DNA of 64,000 nt from Thalassotalea sp. Sam97 (GCF_041379765.1 NZ_CP166919.1:1178001-1242000), one strand, 5' to 3'; shown: positions 43,574 through 53,462, counted from the stretch's first letter. Numbers and translations are program-made. The notes: generated by a model not told the origin, from the letters alone.

Positions 43574-44620
43574 TTAGGCCTTGGTGCGATTAAACATTGC
43601 CGCCAAAGCATTGCTTAACGATTCACTGCGTTGCTCTGAACGGATCAGTTGTAGCAATTGTGGGCGCACCGACGGTAGGGCAACAAGATCCTGAAAGATA
43701 GCTGCAAAGATATCGCTTGGTTGGCTTTGACTAACAACATCAAGATATTTAGCGAGCATATCTTGATCAGCTAATATTGGCCAATTTTTACCACAAATGG
43801 TAACCAGAACATTTAAATCATGACCAACATCACTTGCCAATAGCTTATTGATAAAGCTGACGACGGTCGGATTATCGCTGTGCATTGACAGCGCTCGAAG
43901 AACATTCGCTACATTGTCTGCATCTGCCTCAGTCATAGCCTTATCTCCGGCGCCTAATAAGGCGCTGATAACATCAATATGTATGGTTTGCCCTTCTAAA
44001 GCACTAGCAAGAGGCGCGAACACCTGGATCGGCAATTGAGGAATCGCCTTAACCAGTGCGTGTTGGTTTGCTTCTTCATTTATTCTGGCTGCAAAGTCAC
44101 AGATACCTTGTACTGCAACCCCTTGCCAATCATCAAAACCAAGTTTACCAGCCATGTAAAGTTGACAGTGTTCGTAAAAGCTAGAGGCCACTTGCTTTAA
44201 GTCGCGCTTAACCACGGCGTTCAGTGTCGCTAGTTTGTATTGACTTGGCGTAAAGTTGTATGGGTTTGCTTGCAATAATTCTTCTTGTTTTTCGCTAGGG
44301 TCCTGAGTTAAGTCATTACCCAAAGCTTCAAGAATGATTGCTAGGTAGTGGTTACGAGCCCCCTGATTTAATAACCCTCGTTCATCTAACGGCATTTTTA
44401 CAAACCAAATGTAGGGTGTTTGGTTTTGCTGTTGCCAAAATACCAAAGCAAACATCGCATGCCCTTGAATAGGGTATGGATATGGCATCATCGCTTGCTC
44501 GACTTGTTGAAACTCTTTTTTGCTGATTTTTACAACCTTGCGGCCAATATCGTAAATACGAAAGTTAGCGTCAGATAGTTGCAGAAGTTCGGAAATGGTA
44601 TCGATGGTTTGTTTGATCAT
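43574..44620 (-). CDS. DUF3549 family protein
   Basis: A 348-residue cytoplasmic protein of unknown function. It starts MIKQTIDTISELLQLSDANFRIYDIGRKVVKI, with the FRIYDIGR motif of the family, followed by a mixed domain (WFVKMPLDERGLLNQGAR) and a mostly helical C-terminal half resembling HEAT-like repeats. It precedes the DUF3301 gene by 28 bases on the same strand and is divergent from truC, the conserved arrangement in Alteromonadales and Vibrionales. Confidence 0.8.
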   Translation of the reverse strand: MIKQTIDTISELLQLSDANFRIYDIGRKVVKISKKEFQQVEQAMMPYPYPIQGHAMFALVFWQQQNQTPYIWFVKMPLDERGLLNQGARNHYLAIILEALGNDLTQDPSEKQEELLQANPYNFTPSQYKLATLNAVVKRDLKQVASSFYEHCQLYMAGKLGFDDWQGVAVQGICDFAARINEEANQHALVKAIPQLPIQVFAPLASALEGQTIHIDVISALLGAGDKAMTEADADNVANVLRALSMHSDNPTVVSFINKLLASDVGHDLNVLVTICGKNWPILADQDMLAKYLDVVSQSQPSDIFAAIFQDLVALPSVRPQLLQLIRSEQRSESLSNALAAMFNRTKA

Positions 44621-44806
44621 TGTGCTACTCGTATTGTATTTGATCAGGGTTCCCGCAGGTGAATATCGAATATGTCAATGCCACGGTTTATGGAGAGAAC
44701 ACTGCAAATAAATATTGTGGATTTGCAAGTTTTGCTTTTCAGTGCCAGGCATTATAATAAATGCCTTTATTTATTGATAGAGCCTAAGTGGCTTTCTGAG
44801 GCATTC

Positions 44807-45601
44807 GTGTTAGATCAGCAGCAATTAGATGAACAGTTAATGCCGGTGGCCGATGATGCACCGAAATTAGATATATTGTACCAAGATGACAACTTAGTCG
44901 CCGTAAATAAGCCTAGCGGGTTATTTGTGCATCGCTCTTATCTCGACCGAGACCAACGTTATTTCGCCTTACAGTTAGTGCGAGATCTGGTGGGATGCTA
45001 TGTTTACCCTGTTCACCGTTTAGATAGACCAACATCCGGGGTGTTACTGTTTGCACTGGATCAGCAAACCGCTCGAGCGATGGGTCAAGCATTTACAGAT
45101 AAAACCGTTGACAAAACCTATTATGCCATCACCAGAGGCCATCTTGTCGGCTCCGGTCAAGTTGATTATCCAATCCAAGAAAAGCTCGATAAATTAGGAG
45201 ATAAATTCGTAGGTGAAGATTTGCCTGCTAAACCAGCCGTTACCGACTATTACTGCGTTAACACGGCGACGTTGCCTATTGCCGTGGGTAAATACCCGAG
45301 TGTGCGTTATTCATTAATGCGACTGATGCCACACACAGGTCGCCGCCACCAAATACGTCGCCATTTAGCGCATTTAAGGTACCCAATTATCGGTGATATA
45401 AATTATGGAGATAATAAACAAAACCCGTTTTTCGCGGAGCATTTTGGCGTGAAGCGACTCATGTTACACGCTTATAAATTGCAGTTTGTTCACCCACATT
45501 CGGGGGAGCAAATTTGTATTACGGCACCAATAGACCACCATTGGCGACAGGTGTTCAACGCGCTAGACTGGCATCAGCAAGCGCAACAATTAGCACAATA
45601 A
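44807..45601 (+). CDS. truC: tRNA pseudouridine(65) synthase TruC
   Basis: RluA-family pseudouridine synthase that modifies U65 in tRNA. The catalytic motif PVHRLDRPTSGVLLF contains the essential Asp, and ILYQDDNLVAVNKPSGLFVHRS matches the TruC N-terminus. HTGRRHQIRRHLAHLRYPI is a further family block. I start at GTG 44807, with TGAGG 5 bases upstream, giving 264 residues; ATG 44840 is an alternative that aligns a little closer with E. coli TruC. The long open frame extends back to 44672 but its first residues do not resemble the family. Confidence 0.87.
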   Translation: MLDQQQLDEQLMPVADDAPKLDILYQDDNLVAVNKPSGLFVHRSYLDRDQRYFALQLVRDLVGCYVYPVHRLDRPTSGVLLFALDQQTARAMGQAFTDKTVDKTYYAITRGHLVGSGQVDYPIQEKLDKLGDKFVGEDLPAKPAVTDYYCVNTATLPIAVGKYPSVRYSLMRLMPHTGRRHQIRRHLAHLRYPIIGDINYGDNKQNPFFAEHFGVKRLMLHAYKLQFVHPHSGEQICITAPIDHHWRQVFNALDWHQQAQQLAQ

Positions 45602-45686
45602 CCGCAAAAATTGTCAGCGAACAGTCATTGGCCGATATCAAATTGCTCTGTTTTATAAAAATTTTATCAAAAGGTTAAAATTTAAC

Positions 45687-45714
45687 TTGTAAAGCCAAGG
45701 GATTGGCGTATAGT
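45687..45714 (+). promoter_or_regulatory. Probable promoter of the cold-shock gene
   Basis: TTGTAA at 45687-45692 and TATAGT at 45709-45714 with a 16-base spacer. A start near 45721 would give a leader of about 145 bases, similar to long cspA-type 5' UTRs. Confidence 0.45.
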
Positions 45715-45816
45715 GAAAAATGCAAGTTTTGAAACTGTCTCTGTTTTAAATCGATAGTTCGATCTACTGTTCCAACATCTCGACATAAGACACAACAGCA
45801 ACACAAAGCTCCACCC

Positions 45817-45836
45817 GTTGGCTAATGGTAGCCAAC
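45817..45836 (+). promoter_or_regulatory. Leader hairpin upstream of the cold-shock gene
   Basis: GTTGGCTA and TAGCCAAC form a perfect 8-bp stem with a four-base loop, 30 bases before the start codon. It could affect mRNA stability or translation with temperature, as leaders of cspA-type messages do. The ribosome site itself (AGGA) is outside the stem. Confidence 0.5.
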
Positions 45837-45866
45837 AATGTAAATGTAAAATTTTAGGAAAATATT

Positions 45867-46076
45867 ATGTCAGAATTAAAAACTGGTTCAGTAAAATGGT
45901 TTAACGACGAGAAAGGTTTTGGTTTTATCGCTCAAGAATCAGGCCCAGACGTATTTGTTCACTTCCGTGCAATTCAAGGTACTGGTCGTCGCACTCTAAC
46001 TGACGGTCAACAAGTTGAGTTTGAAGTTGTTCAAGGTCAAAAAGGCCCACAAGCGGAAAATGTAAAACCGCTATAA
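45867..46076 (+). CDS. Cold-shock domain protein (CspA family)
   Basis: A 69-residue single OB-fold nucleic-acid-binding protein. RNP1 reads KGFGFI (18-23) and RNP2 VFVHF (30-34), the standard motifs for RNA binding and melting of secondary structure. A long leader with a hairpin precedes it and a strong terminator follows it, so it is monocistronic. Cold inducibility is plausible but not shown by sequence. Confidence 0.94.
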   Translation: MSELKTGSVKWFNDEKGFGFIAQESGPDVFVHFRAIQGTGRRTLTDGQQVEFEVVQGQKGPQAENVKPL

Positions 46077-46100
46077 TAGCCTTGCTAAAAAATTGTTGAA

Positions 46101-46133
46101 AAAAGCCGTGGTCGGATGACTACGGCTTTTTTT
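46101..46133 (+). terminator. Rho-independent terminator of the cold-shock gene
   Basis: AGCCGTGGTC and GACTACGGCT pair (one G-T) around a four-base loop, followed by seven T. Confidence 0.88.
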
Positions 46134-46205
46134 ATGGCAGGCGCTTTATCTTTGTGGTAATTTCCCTATATTAAATAACAATAATTATTAATAAGAGCCT
46201 GTAAT

Positions 46206-47852
46206 ATGGAATATAAAACGCCATTAGCCAACTTTCTTCTTCATGCTAGCACACGTCCTAACGATATTTTCCTACATCAACCTATTGAAGGTGATTACCA
46301 TACATTTACCTTTGCAGAGGTCGAGAAAAAAGCTCGCCAGATAGCGCATTACCTACAACAACAAGGTTATCAAACAGGCGAACGCATCGGTATTCTCGCT
46401 AAAAACTGTGCTGAGTGGTTTATTACCGACTTGGCTATCATGATGGCGGGTATGATCAGTGTGCCGATTTACGGTACTGCTGGTAAAGGTACCATTAGTT
46501 ATGTCATTGAACACAGTGCAATGAAGGCTATCTTTGTTGGTCCATTAGATAAAACCGATGCTTTTTTAGGTGCTGATAAGGGCGCTATCGAAATTATCTC
46601 ATTTGGCAACCACTATCCTAACGCCATCGCTGGCGATATGGATTTAGTGCAAATTTTCAATGAACAGCCAGTATTAGAGCAGTTGCATGAAGCAGGCATG
46701 GATGACTGCATGTCGATTGTTTATACCTCGGGCACCACAGGGGCACCGAAAGGGGTGGTGATCAGCTACAAAAACTTGTCATCTGCGGCTCATGCAACCG
46801 TTAAGGTGATTGGTAGCCAAGGCAATGACCGAATTTTATCGTATTTACCGCTTGCCCATATTACTGAACGCTGCGTGGTTGAATGCAACGCGTTTGAGTC
46901 GGGTATGCAAGTCTACTTTGTAGAATCGTTAGATAAGTTTATCGATAATTTACGTTACTGCTCACCGACCTTGTTTATTTCAGTACCGCGTCTGTGGAGC
47001 AAATTCCAGTCGCAAATATTAGCGAAAATGCCATCTTGGAAGCTAAATATTTTATTAGCAATTCCGGTGGTGCGTAATATGGTGGCAAAAAAGATCCGCG
47101 CAGGCTTAGGTTTAGCCGATTGCCGTTTGTTTGCTAGTGGTAGCGCGCCGATTTCTGTTGATGTCCTTAAGTGGTATGCACAAGTGGGCGTTAATATCAG
47201 TGAAGGTTGGGGCATGACCGAAACATCGGGCCTATCTGCCGGTAATTTACCATTTGAAGAAGCGCTACTGGGCACCATTGGTAAACCGGTCGATTGCGTT
47301 GAAATGAAACTATCGGATGAAAATGAAGTGCTTATTCGTGGCGACGCGGTATTCAAAGAGTACTATCATAGTCCCAAAGCCACTGCTGAAGCGTTTGTTG
47401 ATGGCTGGTTTAGAACCGGTGACAAAGGTGAAATTGATGACAATGGTGCTTATAAGATCGTTGGCCGTATCAAAGAGCAGTTTAAAACGGCAAAAGGTAA
47501 ATATGTTGTTCCCGTACCCATCGAGCGAATGCTTGCTAAAAACGTACAAATAGAGCAAGTTTGCGTTATCGGTTACGGCCGTCCGCAGCCTCTGGCGCTT
47601 GTTGTTTTAGCTGAGGGTATTGATGCCAGCCATGACGGTGTGCAGCAATCTTTATTAGCCACCTTAACAGAGGTTAACGCTGAGCTAGAGTCGCACCAAA
47701 AACTTGATTATATTTACGTTTGTAAAGACGCATGGGATGTTAGTAATGAGTTACTGACCCCGACGTTAAAACTTAAGCGCAACGAAATCGAGCAATATTA
47801 TCAAGACAAGCTTGTCGAGCAAACTCGCGATAAAGTTATTATCGAAGCCTAA
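46206..47852 (+). CDS. AMP-forming acyl-CoA synthetase
   Basis: ANL-superfamily adenylate-forming enzyme of 548 residues. The P-loop-like motif is IVYTSGTTGAPKGV (about 172-185), followed by SEGWGMTETSGL and the GWFRTGDKGEIDDNG and GRIKEQFKTAKGKYV segments. The 'TSGTTGxPKG' and hinge patterns resemble bacterial long-chain fatty acyl-CoA synthetases of the FadD/FACS type, with the catalytic Lys in GKYV rather than an ethanol-CoA type. No signal peptide is present. It stands alone with its own terminator. Confidence 0.85.
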   Translation: MEYKTPLANFLLHASTRPNDIFLHQPIEGDYHTFTFAEVEKKARQIAHYLQQQGYQTGERIGILAKNCAEWFITDLAIMMAGMISVPIYGTAGKGTISYVIEHSAMKAIFVGPLDKTDAFLGADKGAIEIISFGNHYPNAIAGDMDLVQIFNEQPVLEQLHEAGMDDCMSIVYTSGTTGAPKGVVISYKNLSSAAHATVKVIGSQGNDRILSYLPLAHITERCVVECNAFESGMQVYFVESLDKFIDNLRYCSPTLFISVPRLWSKFQSQILAKMPSWKLNILLAIPVVRNMVAKKIRAGLGLADCRLFASGSAPISVDVLKWYAQVGVNISEGWGMTETSGLSAGNLPFEEALLGTIGKPVDCVEMKLSDENEVLIRGDAVFKEYYHSPKATAEAFVDGWFRTGDKGEIDDNGAYKIVGRIKEQFKTAKGKYVVPVPIERMLAKNVQIEQVCVIGYGRPQPLALVVLAEGIDASHDGVQQSLLATLTEVNAELESHQKLDYIYVCKDAWDVSNELLTPTLKLKRNEIEQYYQDKLVEQTRDKVIIEA

Positions 47853-47876
47853 CCGACAATCCAATCAGCTATACAG

Positions 47877-47920
47877 CGCCGCTACTCGTTTAAGTATAAG
47901 TTAAACATAGCGGCGTTTTT
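47877..47920 (+). terminator. Rho-independent terminator after the acyl-CoA synthetase gene
   Basis: CGCCGCTA (47877-47884) and TAGCGGCG (47908-47915) pair around a 23-base loop that can itself form a TTTAA/TTAAA mini-stem, followed by TTTTT. Confidence 0.75.
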
Positions 47921-48113
47921 ACATTCAAAATCTGCAAGTTTATCAATGAAGTTCGCCATGAATGAGCACAGGGATAGGCTGCTCTGATCGCTCTGAGATA
48001 GCCCATAAAAACAGGCAGATTTTCAAATCTTCATTATAGTTATATCTATTTGCATCCTTCGCCATTTATCGTCCTCATGTTGCGACTATATGGCTCAATT
48101 GACTGGAGGGCTT

Positions 48114-50801
48114 ATGCCTGTTAGCACCCTAGATGAACTAAATGAGATGGTGGCGCGCGTAAAGGCCGCGCAGAAGAAGTTTTCCGAGTATAGCCAAGAG
48201 CAAGTAGATAGAATTTTTCGAGCTGCGTCATTAGCCGCTAATAGTGCCCGTATCCCCTTAGCGCAAATGGCGGTGGAAGAATCAGGCATGGGTATTGTTG
48301 AAGATAAGGTCATTAAAAATCATTTTGCCTCGGAATTCATTTACAACAAGTACAAAGATGAGAAAACCTGCGGCGTACTTAACGTCAATGAGGAGTTTGG
48401 CACCATTGAAATTGCAGAGCCCGTTGGTTTGATCTGCGGTATTGTGCCTACTACCAACCCAACGTCTACCGCCATTTTCAAAGCCTTAATCTCCTTGAAA
48501 ACTCGTAATGGAATTGTTTTTTCTCCACACCCGCGTGCCAAGCACGCAACCAATGAAGCCGCTAAAATTGTCCTTGATGCGGCGATTGCTGCCGGGGCTC
48601 CTGAAGATATTATCGGCTGGATAGATGTGCCATCAGTGGCGCTATCAAACGCGCTTATGACTCATCCGGATATTAATTTGATATTGGCAACCGGCGGGCC
48701 GGGAATGGTTAAAGCCGCTTATTCTTCAGGCAAACCGGCAATAGGCGTAGGCGCTGGTAATGTGCCTGTGGTGATTGATGAAACCGCTGATATCAAGCGG
48801 GCAGTGGCTTCAGTTTTGATGTCCAAAACCTTTGATAACGGTGTCGTTTGTGCGTCGGAGCAAGCGGTTATCGTTATGGATGACGTCTATGAGCAAGTTA
48901 AGGAGCGTTTCGCCAATCATAATGGTTACGTGTTGAGTAAAGCGCAAGCCGATAAAGTTCGTAAGATAATCCTTATTGACGGTAACTTAAACGCCAATAT
49001 TGTTGGTCAGCCAGCAGTGAAAATTGCCGAGTTGGCAGGCATCGAAGTACCGCCGAAGACCAAAATCTTAATCGGCGAAGGCGGTCGAGTGAGTATGGAT
49101 GACCCTTTTGCTCACGAAAAATTATCGCCAACCTTGGGGTTATTTAGAGCATCTTCATTTGAAGATGCTGTCGCTCAAGCCTGTATTATGGTTGAGCTTG
49201 GTGGTATTGGTCATACATCAGCGATATATACCGACCAAGATTTGAATAAAGATCGCATAAGCTATTTTGGCGATAAAATGAAAACGGCGCGGATCTTGGT
49301 AAATATTCCCACGTCACATGGTGGTATTGGCGATTTATACAATTTTAATATAGCACCATCGTTAACCTTAGGCTGTGGCTCGTGGGGCGGGAACTCGATT
49401 TCTGAAAATGTGGGTCCCAAGCATTTAATTAACAAAAAAATGGTCGCCAAGAGGGCAGAAAACATGCTGTGGCATAAACTACCTAAATCGATTTATTTTC
49501 GTCGTGGTTGTTTACCGGTTGCCTTATCTGACTTATCGGGTAAGCAACGTGCCTTTATCGTGACCGATAAATTTTTATTTAACAACGGCTACACCGACGA
49601 AATCGGCGAAATTCTCAAAGACTTAGGCATGGATACGCATGTGTTTTCAGATGTTGAAGCCGATCCAACATTATCGATAGTAAAACGCGGCGCTGAGGCC
49701 ATGATGAGTTTTCAACCGGATGTGATCATTGCTCTTGGTGGCGGCTCACCAATGGATGCAGCAAAAATTATGTGGGTAATGTATGAACATCCAGATACCG
49801 CATTTGAAGAGCTCGCCATGCGCTTTATGGATATTCGCAAGCGTATTTATAAATTCCCTAAAATGGGTGAGAAAGCCGAACTTGTTTGCATTACGACAAC
49901 CTCGGGTACAGGCTCTGAAGTGACCCCATTTGCGGTCGTTACCGATGATGAAACGGGGGCGAAATACCCATTAGCCGATTATGAGATAACCCCAAATATG
50001 GCGATTGTTGATGCCAACCTTGTTATGGACATGCCTAAATCTCTTACCGCATTTGGTGGCTATGATGCCATCACTCATTGTTTAGAGGCGTATGTGTCGG
50101 TGCTTGCGAATGAATATTCAGATGGCCAAGCATTACAAGCATTGAAGTTATTAAAAGAGTACTTGCCATCAGCGTACCAAAAAGGTGCCAATGATCCCAT
50201 TGCTCGAGAAAAAGTGCATAATGCGGCAACCATCGCCGGTATCGCATTTGCCAACGCGTTTCTAGGTGTGTGTCATTCTATGGCACATAAAGTCGGCGCT
50301 GAGTTTCACATCGCTCATGGCTTAGCCAACGCCTTATTAATTTGCAATGTGGTACGTTATAACGCCAACGACAACCCAACAAAACAAGCCGCATTTTCCC
50401 AGTATTCGCGTCCTATGGCCAACTGTCGTTACGCAGAGATTGCCGACCATTTGGAACTCAGCAAGCGCGGTGACAACACCCAAGATAAAGTTGAACGTTT
50501 ATTAACGTGGCTTGAAGAGCTCAAAGCGGTGTTAGACATACCGTCGTCAATTCAGCTTGCTGGCGTCTCGGAAGCTGACTTTATAGGTCAGTTAGATGAA
50601 CTAGCGGTTGAAGCGTTTGATGATCAATGTACCTCGACAAACCCACGTTATCCGTTGATAACCGAACTAAAAGACGTACTGACAGCCTCTTATTATGGTC
50701 AGCCATATAAAGAAGACAGTGAGCCTGCCGAAGCCGCTACTAAGGCAACCAGCAAATCTGCGAGTAAAGCAAAGCCTAAAGCGAAAAAGAAAAAGTCTTA
50801 A
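48114..50801 (+). CDS. adhE: Bifunctional acetaldehyde-CoA/alcohol dehydrogenase AdhE
   Basis: Reduces acetyl-CoA to acetaldehyde and ethanol during fermentation. The 895-residue protein has an ALDH domain (about 1-440, thiol Cys in FDNGVVCASEQAV) and an iron-dependent ADH domain (about 450-865) with the DxxxH..H ligand regions HCLEAYV, HSMAHKVGAEFHIAHG. I choose ATG 48114: GGAGG lies 5 bases upstream and the sequence from MPVSTLDELNEMVARVK aligns with E. coli AdhE from its first residue, unlike ATG 48090. The end is odd: a Lys/Ala-rich tail of about 25 residues (TKATSKSASKAKPKAKKKKS) follows the enzymatic core. Confidence 0.95.
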   Translation: MPVSTLDELNEMVARVKAAQKKFSEYSQEQVDRIFRAASLAANSARIPLAQMAVEESGMGIVEDKVIKNHFASEFIYNKYKDEKTCGVLNVNEEFGTIEIAEPVGLICGIVPTTNPTSTAIFKALISLKTRNGIVFSPHPRAKHATNEAAKIVLDAAIAAGAPEDIIGWIDVPSVALSNALMTHPDINLILATGGPGMVKAAYSSGKPAIGVGAGNVPVVIDETADIKRAVASVLMSKTFDNGVVCASEQAVIVMDDVYEQVKERFANHNGYVLSKAQADKVRKIILIDGNLNANIVGQPAVKIAELAGIEVPPKTKILIGEGGRVSMDDPFAHEKLSPTLGLFRASSFEDAVAQACIMVELGGIGHTSAIYTDQDLNKDRISYFGDKMKTARILVNIPTSHGGIGDLYNFNIAPSLTLGCGSWGGNSISENVGPKHLINKKMVAKRAENMLWHKLPKSIYFRRGCLPVALSDLSGKQRAFIVTDKFLFNNGYTDEIGEILKDLGMDTHVFSDVEADPTLSIVKRGAEAMMSFQPDVIIALGGGSPMDAAKIMWVMYEHPDTAFEELAMRFMDIRKRIYKFPKMGEKAELVCITTTSGTGSEVTPFAVVTDDETGAKYPLADYEITPNMAIVDANLVMDMPKSLTAFGGYDAITHCLEAYVSVLANEYSDGQALQALKLLKEYLPSAYQKGANDPIAREKVHNAATIAGIAFANAFLGVCHSMAHKVGAEFHIAHGLANALLICNVVRYNANDNPTKQAAFSQYSRPMANCRYAEIADHLELSKRGDNTQDKVERLLTWLEELKAVLDIPSSIQLAGVSEADFIGQLDELAVEAFDDQCTSTNPRYPLITELKDVLTASYYGQPYKEDSEPAEAATKATSKSASKAKPKAKKKKS

Positions 50802-50892
50802 GCAAACGTGAAACAATAGTTTGCAAAGTAATGGCTGTTGTTTAATTTTGCCAAGGATAGAGATATAAGGTTGGCGATAAAATGTGACGTAT

Positions 50893-50930
50893 AAAAAAGC
50901 CCGAACCATGATGTTCGGGCTTTATTTTTT
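50893..50930. terminator. Bidirectional terminator between adhE and ychF
   Basis: AAAAAAGCCCGAAC and GTTCGGGCTTTATTTTTT form a strong stem with a six-base loop. The A and T tracts allow use by both convergent genes. Confidence 0.85.
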
Positions 50931-50951
50931 GATCAGTGATTAACGTTGTGA

Positions 50952-52043
50952 TTAAACGTTGAATCTGAAGTGGATAACGTCACCGTCTTTAACAAGGTAA
51001 TCTTTACCTTCTAGGCGCCATTTTCCAGCTTCTTTAGCACCGGCTTCACCGTTACAAGCGATGAAATCATCAAAGCCAACGACTTCAGCACGAATGAAAC
51101 CGCGTTCAAAATCGGTATGGATAACACCTGCAGCTTGAGGTGCGGTTGAGTTATTTTTAAACGTCCATGCGCGAACTTCTTTGACACCTGCAGTGAAATA
51201 CGTTTGCAAGTTTAATAAGCCGTAACCTGAGTTAATTACACGATTTAAACCTGGCTCTTCAAGACCCATTTCCGCCATAAACATTTCACGGTCTTCTGGG
51301 TCCATTTCCGCTAACTCACCCTCAATTTCAGCACAAACAGGTACGACAACGGCACCTTCACGCTCGGCAATTTCGCGAACCTGGTCTAAATATGGGTTAT
51401 TTTCAAAGCCGTCATCATTAACGTTAGCAATATACATGGTTGGCTTAATTGTTAAGAAGTTTAGGTACTTAACCGCCGCGATTTCTTCTTTCGATAAATC
51501 AAGCGAGCGGATCATGTGACCTTCTTCAACATGCGCTAGGATTTTTTCTAAAATCGGTAGCTCAAATTTCGCCTCTTTATCGCCACCTTTGGCTTTTTTA
51601 GTTTGACGAACAAGCGCACGCTCAGCAGCTTCCATATCAGCAAGTGCCAACTCGGTGTTAATGACGTCGATATCTTCAGCTGGATTTACTTTACCAGCAA
51701 CGTGAACGATATTGTCATTTTCAAAACAACGAACTACGTGACCAATCGCATCGGTTTCACGAATGTTGCCTAAAAATTTATTACCTAAACCTTCACCCTT
51801 TGAAGCACCTGCAACAAGACCAGCAATATCAACAAATTCCATGGTAGTGGCAATAACACGCTCAGGATTTACAATACTGGCAATCTGATCCAAACGTGGA
51901 TCGGGTACAGGTACCACACCTGTATTTGGTTCAATGGTACAAAAAGGAAAGTTTGCCGCTTCAATACCGGCTTTAGTTAATGCATTGAAAAGGGTAGATT
52001 TACCAACGTTTGGTAAACCAACGATACCACATTTAAAACCCAT
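50952..52043 (-). CDS. ychF: Redox-regulated ATPase YchF (Obg-like)
   Basis: Ribosome-associated P-loop NTPase that prefers ATP. The 363-residue protein has GLPNVGKSTLFNAL (G1, about 8-21), a DIAGLVAGASKGEGLGNKFL block (G3 region), a helical insertion, and a C-terminal TGS domain (about 278-363, LNLQTYFTAGVKEVRAWT and DYLVKDGDVIHFRFNV). It is downstream of pth in the common rplY-pth-ychF order, 17 bases after the pth stop. Confidence 0.97.
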   Translation of the reverse strand: MGFKCGIVGLPNVGKSTLFNALTKAGIEAANFPFCTIEPNTGVVPVPDPRLDQIASIVNPERVIATTMEFVDIAGLVAGASKGEGLGNKFLGNIRETDAIGHVVRCFENDNIVHVAGKVNPAEDIDVINTELALADMEAAERALVRQTKKAKGGDKEAKFELPILEKILAHVEEGHMIRSLDLSKEEIAAVKYLNFLTIKPTMYIANVNDDGFENNPYLDQVREIAEREGAVVVPVCAEIEGELAEMDPEDREMFMAEMGLEEPGLNRVINSGYGLLNLQTYFTAGVKEVRAWTFKNNSTAPQAAGVIHTDFERGFIRAEVVGFDDFIACNGEAGAKEAGKWRLEGKDYLVKDGDVIHFRFNV

Positions 52044-52060
52044 GATGATAATCCTGCTGT

Positions 52061-52651
52061 TTATTGCGCTTTAAACGAATGTAGACGGTTTTGCGCTTTC
52101 TTCAAGCCGTCTTGTTGCCAAATGGCGAAGCATCGAGCCGCTTCGTCGACACACTGGTCGAGTAATGCTTGTTCGTTTTGTGGGGCTTTACCTAACACAA
52201 AACCACTGACTCGGTCTTTATGGCCTGGATGGCCGATACCAATTCGCAAGCGATAGAAATCTTTATTGTTTGCCATGCAAGCGATAATGTCTCGTAACCC
52301 ATTATGGCCACCATGACCGCCACCTTGTTTGATTTTTACTACACCAGGGTCTAAGTCAAGCTCATCGTGAGCAACTAAGATATTGTCAACTGGAATACGG
52401 AAAAAGTTCGCTAACGGAGCAACTGCTTTACCGCTACGATTCATAAAGGTTGTTGGGATCAATAAATGGACAACGTTAGAGCCAATCAGGCCTTTACCGT
52501 ATACACCATGGTATTTTTTGTCGGGAGACAGGGATATATTATATTGTCTAGCAAGTTCTTCAACAAACCAGACGCCTGCATTGTGGCGTGTTTTGGAATA
52601 TTCGGGGCCTGGATTACCCAGGCCCACAACCAACTGAATATTAGTCGTCAA
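52061..52651 (-). CDS. pth: Peptidyl-tRNA hydrolase
   Basis: Recycles peptidyl-tRNA released from stalled ribosomes. The 196-residue protein has the N-terminal motif GLGNPGPEYSKTRHNAG with catalytic His23, VAHDELDLDPG (metal-like Asp region) and GGGHGGHNGLRDI, all as in the family. It sits between rplY and ychF. Confidence 0.97.
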   Translation of the reverse strand: MTTNIQLVVGLGNPGPEYSKTRHNAGVWFVEELARQYNISLSPDKKYHGVYGKGLIGSNVVHLLIPTTFMNRSGKAVAPLANFFRIPVDNILVAHDELDLDPGVVKIKQGGGHGGHNGLRDIIACMANNKDFYRLRIGIGHPGHKDRVSGFVLGKAPQNEQALLDQCVDEAARCFAIWQQDGLKKAQNRLHSFKAQ

Positions 52652-52665
52652 GGTTACCCTCGCGA

Positions 52666-53274
52666 TTATTCTTCAGTTGTTTCTTCTGCAGCTTCTTCGC
52701 TACCGCCTTTAGGAGCATTCACTGTAACAACAGCTTGGTCGTGATCTGCACCTTTAGCTAGTTCTACAGATACAACACCGTTTGGTAGTTTGATATCTGA
52801 AAGGTGTAGAGTTTGACCTGCTTCTAAACCAGCAACGTCAACTTCGATGAACTCAGGAAGGTTAGCTGGTAAACACTCAACTTCGATTTCAGTAGCAGCG
52901 TGAGCAACAGTGTTGCCAGCTTTTTCAATTACTGATTCGTTGATGAAGTGAAGAGGAACGTTTTGGTGTAAAGCTTTCTTAGCGTCAACACGTAAGAAAT
53001 CTAAGTGCATGATTTGCTCTTTGTACGGGTGACGTTGCATGTCTTTAAGAACAACTTCAACAGCCTTACCGTCAACGTTAAGAGTTAACACGTGTGAGTA
53101 AAACGCTTCTTCTTCTTGTGCACGGAAAACTTTGTTGTGCGCAAGAGTAATAGAAAGTGCTTCTTCACCAGCACCGTAAATGATAGCTGGAACTTTGTTC
53201 GCGTGACGTAGGCGGCGGCTCGCACCTTTCCCTAGATCAGTACGTACTTCAGCATCTAAAGTAAAAATATCCAT
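52666..53274 (-). CDS. rplY: 50S ribosomal protein L25 (general stress protein Ctc type)
   Basis: 5S-rRNA-binding ribosomal protein of the long, two-domain type: an N-terminal L25 domain (about 1-92, GKGASRRLRHANKVPAIIYG) and a beta-rich C-terminal TL5/Ctc domain (about 93-185), ending in a Glu/Ala-rich tail. The 203 residues start at ATG 53274 (MDIFTLDAEVR); a longer open frame to 53325 has no conserved residues. It is followed closely by pth. Confidence 0.93.
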   Translation of the reverse strand: MDIFTLDAEVRTDLGKGASRRLRHANKVPAIIYGAGEEALSITLAHNKVFRAQEEEAFYSHVLTLNVDGKAVEVVLKDMQRHPYKEQIMHLDFLRVDAKKALHQNVPLHFINESVIEKAGNTVAHAATEIEVECLPANLPEFIEVDVAGLEAGQTLHLSDIKLPNGVVSVELAKGADHDQAVVTVNAPKGGSEEAAEETTEE

Positions 53275-53462
53275 GATAGATTCTCTATAAATTAAATAAA
53301 AAGATTCATTGCTTTTCGCGACCAAAAAACAATATTTAGTGCCTAATATTAGGCGGTATTTTCATTAGCCAATGGTTAGCGGTTGCTAAATAAACGACCA
53401 ATAACGTAAGGGGCAAATGAAAAAGGCGCGGAATAATAACATTTTTTATGCCATTAACAAAC

